DNA from: a virus
Direction: 5' to 3' (one strand)
Length of the DNA: 47,257 nt
Virus record (IMG/VR): IMGVR_UViG_3300021139_000027
Span: 1-47,257 of that record
The position numbers were made by a program, and so were the translations under genes. The notes under the pieces were generated by a model. It was not told the origin of the DNA, searched no databases, and saw only the letters and a list, made by a program, of their open reading frames with translations. Positions within the stretch are counted from its first letter, which is position 1. The number at the start of each line of letters is the position of its first letter. Of this stretch, positions 1 to 9,282 are shown piece after piece.

Positions 1-12
1 AAAAATTATAGT

Positions 13-780
13 ATGAGCTTGACAGCAGAACAAATTCAACAAAATCGTGATATTTTCTTCAAGAATATAGAAGATCATATCGCGTCTCCGCGTAAAAAAA
101 TCTTAACGGAGTTTTACGAATCTATCGAAGATCATTTAATTCTAGCACCTGCCTCTACTCGTGATAGTTATCATAACTGTCTACCTGGAGGTTATATTGA
201 TCACGTTAATAGAGTAGTAAAGGCTAGTTTAGAATTAGCTGAGGTATGGAGTGGTTACTCGGAGTTAAATTTTACTCAAGAAGAATTAATCTTTTCGGCT
301 ATTAATCATGACTTAGGTAAATTAGGTCTAGATGGTAAACCTGGAGTTATTCCAAACGATAACGACTGGCAGATAAAGAATCAAGGTACATTGTATAAAA
401 TCAATACAGAGCTACCCTTCTCTACTGTTCCAGATCGTTCTCTTTTTATTTTACAGTCTATCGGTCTAGTAATATCTCAGAATGAATACTTAGGTATTAA
501 ATTACACGATGGATTATATGATGAAAGTAATAAAGCATATCTAATCTCTTACCAGCCTGAAGCTAGACTTAGAACTTCTCTACCTTTAATTTTACACCAA
601 GCAGATATGTTAGCGGCTAGAGTAGAATGGGAATCAGTTTGGATACCTAAATTATCTTCTCCAACTACATCAAAACCAGCACCTGCACGTAAGTTTACTT
701 CAGTAGATGCTAAAAAAGAAACAATGGCTAAGATTGGAAAAGCAAATCCAGGTCTAGCAAGTATTTTAAAAAATATATAA
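13..780 (+). CDS. HD-domain phosphohydrolase
   Basis: A 255-aa protein with the metal-binding pattern of the HD superfamily: His64 in YIDHV, the His99-Asp100 pair in INHDLGKLG, and a later HQADMLAAR segment that supplies the last Asp. HD proteins hydrolyse phosphomonoesters or phosphodiesters, often nucleotides; the substrate here cannot be read from sequence. The C-terminal 45 residues are a basic, Pro/Lys-rich tail. HD proteins are common in T4-like marine phages. The gene is followed 3 nt later by a small membrane protein and then a sigma-like gene, so it probably belongs to a middle or late operon. The fold is secure; the role is unknown. Confidence 0.8.
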   Translation: MSLTAEQIQQNRDIFFKNIEDHIASPRKKILTEFYESIEDHLILAPASTRDSYHNCLPGGYIDHVNRVVKASLELAEVWSGYSELNFTQEELIFSAINHDLGKLGLDGKPGVIPNDNDWQIKNQGTLYKINTELPFSTVPDRSLFILQSIGLVISQNEYLGIKLHDGLYDESNKAYLISYQPEARLRTSLPLILHQADMLAARVEWESVWIPKLSSPTTSKPAPARKFTSVDAKKETMAKIGKANPGLASILKNI

Positions 781-783
781 CCT

Positions 784-1062
784 ATGTTAGCAATAATAAT
801 AAATTTAAACATCTGGGTATTAACTATACTTGGATACGTCGTATATAACCTCTATAAAAAGAATGTTAAGTTAGAGGAGATGGTTCAACAGCGTGATCAA
901 ACCTTAACCGCTATTGGCAGTACTGTGAGTGAATCTGATAGAGTTCTAAAAGAACTTGATAAAGTAGGTGCATTCCAGAGTGATGACGAAGTAGGATTTT
1001 TCTTTAAAGCATTAAAGCAAATCCAAGAAGTGTTAAATCAATTTTATAAAGGTAAAGATTAG
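784..1062 (+). CDS. Small membrane protein with coiled-coil tail
   Basis: A 92-aa protein with one hydrophobic segment at about residues 2-22, followed by Lys-rich residues and a charged, helical C-terminal region, giving a likely N-out/C-in or anchored topology. No family was recognised. It sits 3 nt after the HD hydrolase and 1 nt before the sigma-like gene, so all three are probably cotranscribed. A holin or spanin role was considered, but there is only one membrane segment and no lysis gene next to it. Confidence 0.6.
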   Translation: MLAIIINLNIWVLTILGYVVYNLYKKNVKLEEMVQQRDQTLTAIGSTVSESDRVLKELDKVGAFQSDDEVGFFFKALKQIQEVLNQFYKGKD

Positions 1063-1063
1063 A

Positions 1064-1828
1064 ATGAGTATAGATATATTTGCACCCGAAGAGACTGTAG
1101 AACTAACACAATCCGGAAAACTAAGAAAGCGAAAACCAAAACAATCTAATATCTATTTCACCCAGGATACAGAAGATGCAATTTTAAGATATCTTGCAAC
1201 AGAAGATACTGTAGAAAGGAATCATATTTACGATACCTACATTAATTACGCATTTCATAAGTTAGCCGAAAATATAATCCACACCTTTAAGTTTTACTAT
1301 ACAGAAGTTGAAACAATAGAAGAATTAAAACATGAAGTTGTTTGTGTTTTATTAGAGAAATTAAAACTCTATAAACAAGAGAAAGGTAAAGCCTATTCTT
1401 ATTTTGGTACAATCGTTAAGAGATATCTTATAAATTACAACAAAAACAACTATAAAAAGTTAAAAGATAGAGCTACTTTAGAAGAGGTTGATGTCGATAA
1501 GACTATTGTAGGTGAGTTAGTAAGTAATGTTAACTATGAAATAGAAGAAGTAAGTTTTATCAATCTTTATGTTAAACATGTAGATGATAAACTATTTGAT
1601 TTATTTCCAAAACCTAAAGAAGCTCGGATAGCAGATGCTATCTTAGAGCTTTTTAAGAAAAGAGAAAATCTAGATATCCTAAACAAGAAAGCTTTATACA
1701 TCTATATCCGTGAAATTACCGAAGCTCCAACACCTACTATAACAAAAGTTATTAAGAAACTTAAAACAGTCTATAAAAAGCTCTATGGACGCTATCTTGA
1801 TCATGGATATGCTGTAAAAATTTACTAA
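1064..1828 (+). CDS. Sigma-like factor, putative gp55-type late sigma
   Basis: A 254-aa basic protein. Residues about 60-140 look like sigma-70 region 2: a helical core containing YINYAFHKLAENII, then ELKHEVVCVLLEKL, then an aromatic/basic segment around YSYFGTIVKRYLINY that could contact the -10 element. The C-terminus (about 200-254) is Lys-rich with a possible helix-turn-helix. T4 gp55 is a minimal sigma for late promoters and is similarly small. If this is the equivalent, it is the natural candidate to recognise the CTATTTAT motifs in this window. The assignment rests on local pattern only; a general sigma-like protein is the alternative. Confidence 0.55.
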   Translation: MSIDIFAPEETVELTQSGKLRKRKPKQSNIYFTQDTEDAILRYLATEDTVERNHIYDTYINYAFHKLAENIIHTFKFYYTEVETIEELKHEVVCVLLEKLKLYKQEKGKAYSYFGTIVKRYLINYNKNNYKKLKDRATLEEVDVDKTIVGELVSNVNYEIEEVSFINLYVKHVDDKLFDLFPKPKEARIADAILELFKKRENLDILNKKALYIYIREITEAPTPTITKVIKKLKTVYKKLYGRYLDHGYAVKIY

Positions 1829-1834
1829 AGAACT

Positions 1835-1844
1835 CTATTTATAA
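1835..1844 (+). promoter_or_regulatory. Putative phage promoter motif CTATTTATAA
   Basis: The motif lies in the 32-nt gap after the sigma-like gene. It ends 16 nt before the start of the gene at 1861, which opens the baseplate operon. It is followed by TTAAAG, exactly as at 29390. Confidence 0.55.
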
Positions 1845-1860
1845 TTAAAGAAACATTATT

Positions 1861-2223
1861 ATGGATTTTGATAAAGAGTTATTTAAAGGTAAAACATTCT
1901 CATCTTTACTAAAAGATATTTACGATAACAGTCGTAGTAAAGAGAAATCACTAAAGGAATTAATCGGACAGTTAACTGACATGATTGATGAACCTGGTGA
2001 TGCAACTCTTATTGTACCTCTACTACAGGGGTATATGGAAGTAGCAGTTAAGAATGATGAAGCATTAATTAAGATGGCCGGTATAGTTCAAAAAGCAATG
2101 TCGGTAGCTGCTAAAGTAGAAGCAGAAGGTGAATTACTATCAGAAAAAGACAAAGAATTATTATTTGCAGAAATAAAAAGTATAAATGTACCTGCTCTTC
2201 CAGAAGCTAAAAAATTCGCATAA
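1861..2223 (+). CDS. Conserved-looking hypothetical protein heading the baseplate operon
   Basis: A 120-aa acidic, mostly helical protein with no recognised family. It has no signal peptide or membrane segment. Its stop overlaps the start of the gp5-like gene by one base (TAATG), and a promoter motif precedes it. Position suggests a small baseplate or hub-assembly protein, such as a chaperone, but nothing in the sequence proves this. Confidence 0.55.
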   Translation: MDFDKELFKGKTFSSLLKDIYDNSRSKEKSLKELIGQLTDMIDEPGDATLIVPLLQGYMEVAVKNDEALIKMAGIVQKAMSVAAKVEAEGELLSEKDKELLFAEIKSINVPALPEAKKFA

Positions 2224-3113
2224 TGCAATTAGGACTTAACTATAATTACTATACCTCTAAAATACCTTTGAATAAAGGTGGTGGAATAGTATTAGCTAGA
2301 GTTAATAAAATTATTTTAGGTCCAGTAGACGGAGATGGGAAACCAGACCCGGATTTTGAAGCAAATGGAGGATGGGCATCAGTTGGTTCTATATTCTACA
2401 CTGTACTTTATACAGAACAGTCCGTAGATACTCAAGGAAGTAGCCGTGTAACAGCAAAACCTTTATCTGGTAACTTTAAACAATATCCACTTATTAATGA
2501 AATCGTAGAGATAGTTGAAGGTCCGTCCACAGATTTAAACGATGATGCTTCAGCAAAGCAATACTACTATCGACCACCTTATAACTTATGGGGAACTGTT
2601 CATCAGAATGCTTTCCCAAATTTATCTAGTTATGGAAGTGTAGTTAAATCAAAACAAGCACCTTACAGTTATCCTTTAGGTACAACTTTCCAAGAAAAGA
2701 GTGGTATTAAGAATATACAACCTTTTGAAGGTGATATAATAGTAGAAGGTAGATGGGGACAATCAATAAGATTTGGAAGTACAGTTAAAGGTAAAGGTGC
2801 ATTAAATCCATGGAGCAGTCAAGGTCAAGAAGGAAGCCCAATAACTATAATTAGAAACGGACAAGCTACATCGACCATACCTCAAGCCTGGGTTAATGGG
2901 ATAGAAGATATTAGTAACGATGATGCCTCTGTATATCTTTGTTCAGGACAGTCTATCTATATTCAAGATCTAACTAATTTTAAACTAACCTCTTATACAG
3001 GTAGAACACAGTTACAAGAAAATCAAGTTAAAACTAAGAATGCAGCACCTGTTTCAACAGATTCAACTTCACCAAGTCAACAATCTAAAAAAGAATTAGC
3101 AGCTAATAAATAA
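2223..3113 (+). CDS. 5: gp5-like baseplate hub protein (OB-fold type)
   Basis: A 296-aa protein resembling the N-terminal OB-fold part of T4 gp5, the baseplate hub that carries the membrane-puncturing spike. Telltale stretches are the beta-rich region around GDIIVEGRWGQSIRFGSTV and the segment with SPITIIRNG and SVYLCSGQ, a pattern known from gp5 relatives in distant T4-like phages. The T4 lysozyme domain is absent. The Ser/Gln/Lys-rich C-terminal tail is probably disordered. The next gene, joined by TAATG, looks like the beta-helical spike that T4 gp5 carries at its own C-terminus. Confidence 0.7.
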   Translation: MQLGLNYNYYTSKIPLNKGGGIVLARVNKIILGPVDGDGKPDPDFEANGGWASVGSIFYTVLYTEQSVDTQGSSRVTAKPLSGNFKQYPLINEIVEIVEGPSTDLNDDASAKQYYYRPPYNLWGTVHQNAFPNLSSYGSVVKSKQAPYSYPLGTTFQEKSGIKNIQPFEGDIIVEGRWGQSIRFGSTVKGKGALNPWSSQGQEGSPITIIRNGQATSTIPQAWVNGIEDISNDDASVYLCSGQSIYIQDLTNFKLTSYTGRTQLQENQVKTKNAAPVSTDSTSPSQQSKKELAANK

Positions 3114-3568
3114 TGGCAACATCTAAGAATTACATACCTGAACTTCAACAATATACTGATAATCAGATTATACTATCTTCTGGGAGAGTTCTACTTCATG
3201 CTAAGACAGATAGTATTTTACTGTTTGGTAAAAAATCTATTGGATTATCAAGCTTAGGTACAGTTAATTTCGATGTAGCAAATCGTGTTATCGTAAACTC
3301 ACCTAAGATAGAATTAGGTTTAGAGGCTGAATTAACAGGAGAACCTGTCATGAAAGGTACATCAACAACTCAGTTTTTAGTGAGAATGTTAAATATTCTA
3401 ACACCGTTAGGAACTGCTCTTGCTAGTATGTCTGAATCAGAATTAGAAACTGCTATACCGTTATTAGTAAAGGTTGGAACAGTTATAAAATCTGAGTTCC
3501 CACAATTGGTAGCACTAGCAAATGCAAGCGGTTCTGCTTTAATATCACAAGTAACCTATACTAAATAA
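3113..3568 (+). CDS. Spike-like protein, possibly the detached gp5 C-terminal beta-helix
   Basis: A 151-aa protein. Residues about 15-75 are short alternating beta strands with Gly turns (QIILSSGRVLLHAKTD, SILLFGKKSIGL, RVIVNSPKIELG), as in triple-stranded beta-helical spikes. The C-terminal half is helical and hydrophobic. It is coupled by TAATG to the gp5-like gene before it and to the large structural gene after it. It could form the needle under the hub, separately encoded here. A different beta-structured baseplate protein is the alternative. Confidence 0.5.
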   Translation: MATSKNYIPELQQYTDNQIILSSGRVLLHAKTDSILLFGKKSIGLSSLGTVNFDVANRVIVNSPKIELGLEAELTGEPVMKGTSTTQFLVRMLNILTPLGTALASMSESELETAIPLLVKVGTVIKSEFPQLVALANASGSALISQVTYTK

Positions 3569-5340
3569 TGGCACAAGGATTAGAGAATTTAATCACATCT
3601 ATATCAGGACAGTTAGCTACTATTGAGAAAGCAGTAGATGATGTGTACTACGGTAATCCTTTAAATAAATCTGCGGGTATAAAACTACCTGGTTCAAATA
3701 CAAAAATTAACGGAGTATTACCTCTAGTTCAGGAAATAAGTGGATATGACTTATGTAATATTATTGCTACAGTACTAGCTCAACCTATAAGTCCAACCTC
3801 ACCTATTAAAAAACAGCTCGATAATATTAAAAAGCAGTCTAATAAACTACTTAACCAAATAGGGACTACAACGGCAGCACAAGCTTCAACATCAGGAAGT
3901 GCAGCAGTAAATGAGTTTGCTAAAAGTATAGCTGAATTATCTGATTCAATCACACCGGATTTAATAGCAGTTGCTCCGCAATTAGCAAGTACTCAAAATT
4001 TTCTAGATGACGTATCAGGTTTTTTAACTAATCCTAACGGATCTATAAACACACTAAGTAAAATTAACCAGTTACAAACCTCTTTACAGACTATAAGTAA
4101 CCTTAACACTCCGTTAGAAGTACTAAGTCTTGCACAGCAAGCTACTGGAATTAATATCGCAGCACAAATTCAAAGCTTACAGAAAACTATAAATCCAGCT
4201 CAGATTTTACCAACTCTACAGAGTATATCCATACTTCTAGGAAGTATTAATCAAATGGGATTAAAGTTATTAAAGTATGTTAATATGATACAAGCAATCG
4301 TACAGATTGCCTCTACTACAGTAACAGTTGTTAATGTTATCATAAAGGTATTAAAATCAATTCCAATACCGAATATGTATACAGTAACATCCCTGAACCA
4401 ATCATTAGCAGATGCTCTAAATTATGTACAAACTAGTATTTTAAAACCAGCACAAAAAAATATTAAGCAATTACAAATACTCCTTGATCTAATCTACACA
4501 ACTATAGTAAGTTTTACAGGTAAAATAACTCAATTACAAGCTGTAATAGCACCGTTAATCTTTAACTTACAAACTTGTGTTGCTACAGCCGATTCACCTC
4601 AATTAGCTAATTTAGATAATATTAACAATAGTTTAACTGATATGGTTAGTAAGTTAAATGACTTTACTAAATACTATGCAGCAGCACAAAGTGATCCAAA
4701 TCAGACAACTTTTCACGGGTACGTATTAAAAATAGTTGAGGAACAGACTATAGATCATCCTTTACAATTTAAAAGAAGACATGCAGTAGCATTAGATCCA
4801 AGAGGGGTACAAGTAGCTCAAACTGAATTAACTTATTCAACTGATAACCAAGTAATCTTTCAAGAACTAGAATTAATTATAGGTAATAATTACTACCCTT
4901 CTACAACTACAGAAACAGAAGCAAGTATATATAACTCTATTGGTGTAGACCCAACAACCCTTGATCCAACATCACAAAAAGTAAGTTCAGCAGCTAAAGG
5001 ATTTGTGAATTCACTACCTGGCGGTAAATCATTCATTAAAGATGTTGAAACCGCTACAGCATCCGATAGAACACCTGATGCAATAGTATTAAAAGCAGCA
5101 GCACAAGCTGGTGATTACAAACCAACAGCACAAACACAATTACCGATACAACCTTCAGAACCAGCTATATCAGTTGGAGGATCAGCACCGTCCGGAGTTT
5201 TATCTCCTGAAAGTCAAGCTAAATGGGAATCAATCGCTACTAATCCTAGTACTCCACTTATCTTACGTCAAAGAGCACAAACAATCCTAAATCAGAGTAG
5301 AGCAGCACAAGGAGATCAGCAAATATCGGGAATAAAGTAA
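3568..5340 (+). CDS. Large helical virion protein of the hub/baseplate region
   Basis: A 590-aa protein, mostly helical and rich in Gln, Ser, Thr, Ile and Leu. It has a hydrophobic stretch at about residues 222-265, which could be a membrane-active or tape-measure-like segment. A more compact beta-containing region around FHGYVLKIVEEQ and QELELIIGNNYY follows at about 388-450. The Pro/Ser/Ala-rich tail is probably disordered. No family was recognised. Placement between spike-like and gp25 genes makes a tail-hub or tape-measure role plausible but unproven. Confidence 0.6.
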   Translation: MAQGLENLITSISGQLATIEKAVDDVYYGNPLNKSAGIKLPGSNTKINGVLPLVQEISGYDLCNIIATVLAQPISPTSPIKKQLDNIKKQSNKLLNQIGTTTAAQASTSGSAAVNEFAKSIAELSDSITPDLIAVAPQLASTQNFLDDVSGFLTNPNGSINTLSKINQLQTSLQTISNLNTPLEVLSLAQQATGINIAAQIQSLQKTINPAQILPTLQSISILLGSINQMGLKLLKYVNMIQAIVQIASTTVTVVNVIIKVLKSIPIPNMYTVTSLNQSLADALNYVQTSILKPAQKNIKQLQILLDLIYTTIVSFTGKITQLQAVIAPLIFNLQTCVATADSPQLANLDNINNSLTDMVSKLNDFTKYYAAAQSDPNQTTFHGYVLKIVEEQTIDHPLQFKRRHAVALDPRGVQVAQTELTYSTDNQVIFQELELIIGNNYYPSTTTETEASIYNSIGVDPTTLDPTSQKVSSAAKGFVNSLPGGKSFIKDVETATASDRTPDAIVLKAAAQAGDYKPTAQTQLPIQPSEPAISVGGSAPSGVLSPESQAKWESIATNPSTPLILRQRAQTILNQSRAAQGDQQISGIK

Positions 5341-5360
5341 GTAGAATTTTACATTTAAAA

Positions 5361-5370
5361 ATATTTATAT
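5361..5370 (+). promoter_or_regulatory. Variant promoter-like motif ATATTTATAT
   Basis: This AT-rich variant lies in the 33-nt gap after the 590-aa gene and ends 3 nt before the next ATG. The leading C of the consensus is missing, so confidence is low. Confidence 0.3.
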
Positions 5371-5373
5371 TAT

Positions 5374-5856
5374 ATGACAAAGTTAGATTTATTAAGGAAG
5401 TTAATAAGAGAAGAGGTAAGACAGGTTATACGTGAAGAAATAAAGCCTGTGTTAGCAGAAATCAGAAGCGGAAAAGGAGAATTAATTACTCCGAGAAAAA
5501 CTTTTCGTGAAGATTTAAAAGAATCTATAACACAGCGTCCTGTTAGAAAACCAGCTACACCAATGCCAAAAGTTACCACGTCTGATCCAATTCAGCAGCT
5601 ATTACAAGAAACTGCATATGGAATGGAACAGACTGACTATAGAACTCTTGTAAACGCAGATGCAAGCATGGCACAGGGTTTTCCTCAAATGTTTTCTGCC
5701 CCTGAACCTTATGTATCAGAACCAGTAGTAGTCGATTCAGTACAGGAAATGCTCGCTCAAACAAGGCCAGTAACAGATATTAACCAAGTATCTATAGATG
5801 CAGTACCTGATTTTTCTGAAATGATGAGCGTATTAAAAAGTAAAGGTCAAATATAA
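5374..5856 (+). CDS. Hypothetical protein with charged amphipathic N-terminus
   Basis: A 160-aa protein that begins with a highly charged helix (KLIREEVRQVIREEIKP), resembling the L/I-x-E-containing leaders seen in the 19.7-33 kb island and in head proteins. The rest is Pro/Thr/Val-rich and probably flexible. It overlaps the gp25 start by one base (TAATG). No family was recognised. It could be a small virion protein or, given its N-terminus, a prohead-protease substrate. Confidence 0.55.
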   Translation: MTKLDLLRKLIREEVRQVIREEIKPVLAEIRSGKGELITPRKTFREDLKESITQRPVRKPATPMPKVTTSDPIQQLLQETAYGMEQTDYRTLVNADASMAQGFPQMFSAPEPYVSEPVVVDSVQEMLAQTRPVTDINQVSIDAVPDFSEMMSVLKSKGQI

Positions 5857-6275
5857 TGGCATATGCAGCACGTACAATAAGTCCGCTTGATTTAAGACCA
5901 AGCACTGCGATAGGGGTATCAATCCCTTTCTCAGCACCTAATGTATTTACGTCTGTTTACACGACAGCCGATCAGTTAAAGTATAATATAATAAATTACC
6001 TACTAACAGGTAGAAACGAGAGAGTTTTTAGACCAACATTTGGAGCAGGATTAAGAGAACAGCTTTTTGAGCAAATAACTGATACTTCTATCGCAATGGT
6101 AGAATCAAATATACAAGCAGGTGTAGAAGCTAACTTTCCAAACGTTATAACTACTTCTGTACAGGTGATACCTTTGTACGATCAAAACACAATTAACATC
6201 TTGTTTAAGTATAGTATAGCAAATACTAACCAAGTTGATCAAATATTTTTAACAGTCGATAATGGCCAACAATAG
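5856..6275 (+). CDS. 25: Baseplate wedge subunit gp25 (GPW/gp25 family)
   Basis: A 139-aa protein of the length and pattern of the GPW/gp25 family, the wedge component that primes sheath assembly and resembles the fold of sheath initiators. Typical features are the YNIINYLLTGRNERVFRP region followed by FGAGLREQLFEQ near residues 46-72, and a beta-rich C-terminus. The gene overlaps gp6 by 14 nt, reproducing the gp25-gp6 adjacency common in contractile-tail phages. Confident assignment. Confidence 0.9.
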   Translation: MAYAARTISPLDLRPSTAIGVSIPFSAPNVFTSVYTTADQLKYNIINYLLTGRNERVFRPTFGAGLREQLFEQITDTSIAMVESNIQAGVEANFPNVITTSVQVIPLYDQNTINILFKYSIANTNQVDQIFLTVDNGQQ

Positions 6276-8157
6276 TTCAACAGTAACAAAGGATATAAAG
6301 TACCTTAACAAAGACTTCTCTGATTTTAGAGCAGCTCTAATCGAATACGCTAAGGCTTATTTTCCAACAACCTATAATGATTTTTCTACTGCATCACCAG
6401 GTTCTATGTTTCTAGAAATGGCTGCATATGTAGGAGATGTATTATCTTTCTATCTTGATAACCAATATCAAGAGACTTTTGTACAGTACGCAAAACAAGC
6501 CAATAATCTATACACTCTTGCTTACATGCTCGGATATAGACCAAAAGTAACATCGGCTGCAACAGTTGATCTAGATGTATACCAATTAGTACCTGCATCA
6601 GGTTCAACAGGTAATTACGTACCTGATTTTAGATATGCATTGCAGGTTGATCAAGGTATGCAAGTAACTTCGAATACAAATACAAGTGCTGCTTTTTATA
6701 TACCTGAAAATATAGATTTCTCAATATCTTCTTCTACTTCACCGACTAGTATTTCTGTGTATAATGTAGACGGAAGTGGAAATCCTCAATATTTTCTATT
6801 ACAAAAATCTGCAAAAGCATTATCAGGGACTATAAAGACATTTACCTATACATTCGGTACAGCTCAAACATTTGAAACGATTCTACTTCAAGATACAAAT
6901 ATCATTGAAATACTTAGTGTAAATGATAGTAACGGTAATAAATGGTATGAAGTCCCTTATTTAGCTCAAGATACAATAATGAAAGCGGTACAGAACGTGC
7001 CGAATATAAATCCTGATTATGCTGCAGATGCAGGTACAGTTCCTTATATTTTAGAATTAATGACAGTACCTCGTAGATTTGTAACTAGATTTAAAACAGA
7101 TAATACACTAGAGATTCAATTTGGATCAGGTATAAATTCAGTAGCTAACGAAGTAGTTGTACCGAATATGGGTAATGTAGGAATTGGAACATTAGATAGA
7201 TTAAGTAAAATCAACACTATCTATGACCCTGCAAACTTTACTACAACATCAACTTATGGTTTAGCACCAAGTAATACAACTCTAACGTTTACCTATCTTG
7301 TAGGAGGTGGAGCACAAGCTAACGTACCAAGTAACACATTAAATACGGTAGTTAATTTTACTTCAAACTTTAATGGCGGTATCGTAGATACTACTATCGG
7401 AAGTACAGTACGTGGATCTCTTGCAGTAAACAACCCAGCACCAGCAGCTGGAGGAGGAGATGGTGATACAGTAGAACAATTAAGATTAAACATACTAGCT
7501 CAGTATCCATCTCAAATGAGAGCTGTAACGCAGCAAGACTATCTAAGCTTTGCTTATAGTATGCCACCTAAATTTGGTCAAGTTGCAAAAGCATTTGTAA
7601 CTAAAGATAATCTGACATTTAGACAAGATACAGGAGGTGATAGTAGTATGCAAGATCCGTATGCATGTTCATTATACATTCTATCATATGATTCAAATAA
7701 ACATTTACAAGAACCACCTGCAGCATTACAGCAAAATCTAAAAAGCTATCTATCAGAGTATAGAATGTTAACAGATGCTGTAAATATTAAAAATGCTTAC
7801 ATAGTTAATATAGGTGTAGATTTTAGTATTATCTTAAGACCGCAGTATAACAGTAGAGATGTACTAACTCAGTGTATTCAATCACTACAATCATATTTTG
7901 CTATAGATGGCTGGCAGATTAACCAACCAATCATTCTATCAGAACTTTATACATTAATAGATCAAATCCCAGGTGTACAAACAGTTCAAAATGTAACTAT
8001 AACGAATAAGTCTGCAACAGACGGTACATATTCCCTATATACGTATGATATATCATCAGCGACTCTAAAAGGAGTTATCTATCCGTCTTTAGATCCATCT
8101 ATCTTTGAAGTAAAGTATCCTGATATAGATATTACAGGAAAAGTTGTTACCTATTAA
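6262..8157 (+). CDS. 6: Baseplate wedge subunit gp6 (J-like)
   Basis: A 631-aa protein, close to T4 gp6 in length. The N-terminus carries the family pattern: KDIKYLNKDFSDFRAAL, SPGSMFLEMAAYVGDVLSFY and a Tyr/Gln-rich helix ending in AYMLGYRPK. Further on, EQLRLNILAQYPSQMRAVT and the C-terminal beta-rich part match the J-like/gp6 core. gp6 forms the ring that joins the wedges around the hub. It is directly linked to gp25 by overlap and followed by distal structural genes. Confidence 0.9.
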   Translation: MANNSSTVTKDIKYLNKDFSDFRAALIEYAKAYFPTTYNDFSTASPGSMFLEMAAYVGDVLSFYLDNQYQETFVQYAKQANNLYTLAYMLGYRPKVTSAATVDLDVYQLVPASGSTGNYVPDFRYALQVDQGMQVTSNTNTSAAFYIPENIDFSISSSTSPTSISVYNVDGSGNPQYFLLQKSAKALSGTIKTFTYTFGTAQTFETILLQDTNIIEILSVNDSNGNKWYEVPYLAQDTIMKAVQNVPNINPDYAADAGTVPYILELMTVPRRFVTRFKTDNTLEIQFGSGINSVANEVVVPNMGNVGIGTLDRLSKINTIYDPANFTTTSTYGLAPSNTTLTFTYLVGGGAQANVPSNTLNTVVNFTSNFNGGIVDTTIGSTVRGSLAVNNPAPAAGGGDGDTVEQLRLNILAQYPSQMRAVTQQDYLSFAYSMPPKFGQVAKAFVTKDNLTFRQDTGGDSSMQDPYACSLYILSYDSNKHLQEPPAALQQNLKSYLSEYRMLTDAVNIKNAYIVNIGVDFSIILRPQYNSRDVLTQCIQSLQSYFAIDGWQINQPIILSELYTLIDQIPGVQTVQNVTITNKSATDGTYSLYTYDISSATLKGVIYPSLDPSIFEVKYPDIDITGKVVTY

Positions 8158-8180
8158 TATTATCCTTAAATTAGAATACA

Positions 8181-9281
8181 ATGTCCGTATATAAAATATT
8201 TCCACAACAAGACGCAACTATATACTCGTCTAATCCATCAGCAAACGCTGGTATTGATGAGATACTAGAGATATCGTCTGTTAATAGTAATCCAAATCTC
8301 GGTATTATAAGTGGACTGGATGATATAAGAAGAACATTAATTAAGTTTAGTGATGCCGATATTAGTACGATTGCAGGATTTGCAACTGGGTCTTTTAAGG
8401 TAGGTTTAAAACTATATTTAGCATACGCTTCTACGTTACCTCAAACATATACTATTCTCTGTAACCCTGTAGGACAGGCATGGACAATGGGAACCGGTAA
8501 GATTAATGATGTACCTAATCCTAAGAATGGAGTATGTTGGACATCTGTAGGAGCGTATAGCCAATCTGCTAACTGGAGTAACACATACGGTACTTCTAGC
8601 TACCTCTATACAGTAGGTGGTGGAGTATGGAATCCAGCTTATTCAGCATCTCAAAGTTTTAGTTATATAGATAATAAAGATGTAAACATAGATGTAACTA
8701 CAATGGTAAGTGCATCGATGGTAGGTACAATTCCTAACTATGGACTACTATTACGTATAACAGGTTCAATTGAATTAAATCCAAGTTCTTCAATAGAGAC
8801 TCAATTCTTCTCAATGGATACACATACCGTATATCCACCTTGTCTAGAAATGAAATGGGATGATTCTGTGTACAATACAGGTAGTAACACTAACGGTACT
8901 ATTATAGCAGAAGACTTTGTATTAATACCTCAAAATAATACAGATAAACTAAAAGTAGGTAACGTATATAGAATGAAATTCGTTACTAGAGATAGATACC
9001 CGGCAAGAACTTTCGCAACTGGTTCAGATTACTTAAACTGGAGGTATCTACCGCAACAAAGCTACTGGTCTATAGTTGACTATAAAACATCTGATGTAAT
9101 TGTTGATTTCGATACAAACTATACAAAGCTTAGTGCCGATACAAATTCTAATTATTTTACACTATATACAAACGGATTACAACCTGAAAGATCTTATAGA
9201 ATTTTAATTAAAACAATTGTACCGTCTACAGGTGAACAGGTAATAGTTGATAACGGTGTGATTTTTAAAGTAACAAGGTAG
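8181..9281 (+). CDS. Virion structural protein (DNRLRE-like beta sandwich)
   Basis: A 366-aa beta-rich protein with many Ser, Thr, Asn and Tyr residues, no Lys-rich regions and no enzyme motif. The N-terminus (KIFPQQDATIYSS, then RRTLIKFS) resembles DNRLRE-type stalk domains, in which repeated structural proteins display beta sandwiches. It follows gp6 after 23 nt and precedes two more structural genes by 1 nt. Position and composition suggest a baseplate periphery or fibre component. Confidence 0.6.
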   Translation: MSVYKIFPQQDATIYSSNPSANAGIDEILEISSVNSNPNLGIISGLDDIRRTLIKFSDADISTIAGFATGSFKVGLKLYLAYASTLPQTYTILCNPVGQAWTMGTGKINDVPNPKNGVCWTSVGAYSQSANWSNTYGTSSYLYTVGGGVWNPAYSASQSFSYIDNKDVNIDVTTMVSASMVGTIPNYGLLLRITGSIELNPSSSIETQFFSMDTHTVYPPCLEMKWDDSVYNTGSNTNGTIIAEDFVLIPQNNTDKLKVGNVYRMKFVTRDRYPARTFATGSDYLNWRYLPQQSYWSIVDYKTSDVIVDFDTNYTKLSADTNSNYFTLYTNGLQPERSYRILIKTIVPSTGEQVIVDNGVIFKVTR

Positions 9282-9282
9282 T

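Noticed and set aside
784-1062. Holin for the GH24 lysozyme
   Set aside because: Only one membrane segment, far from the lysozyme at 29768, and beside a sigma-like gene; evidence is too thin.
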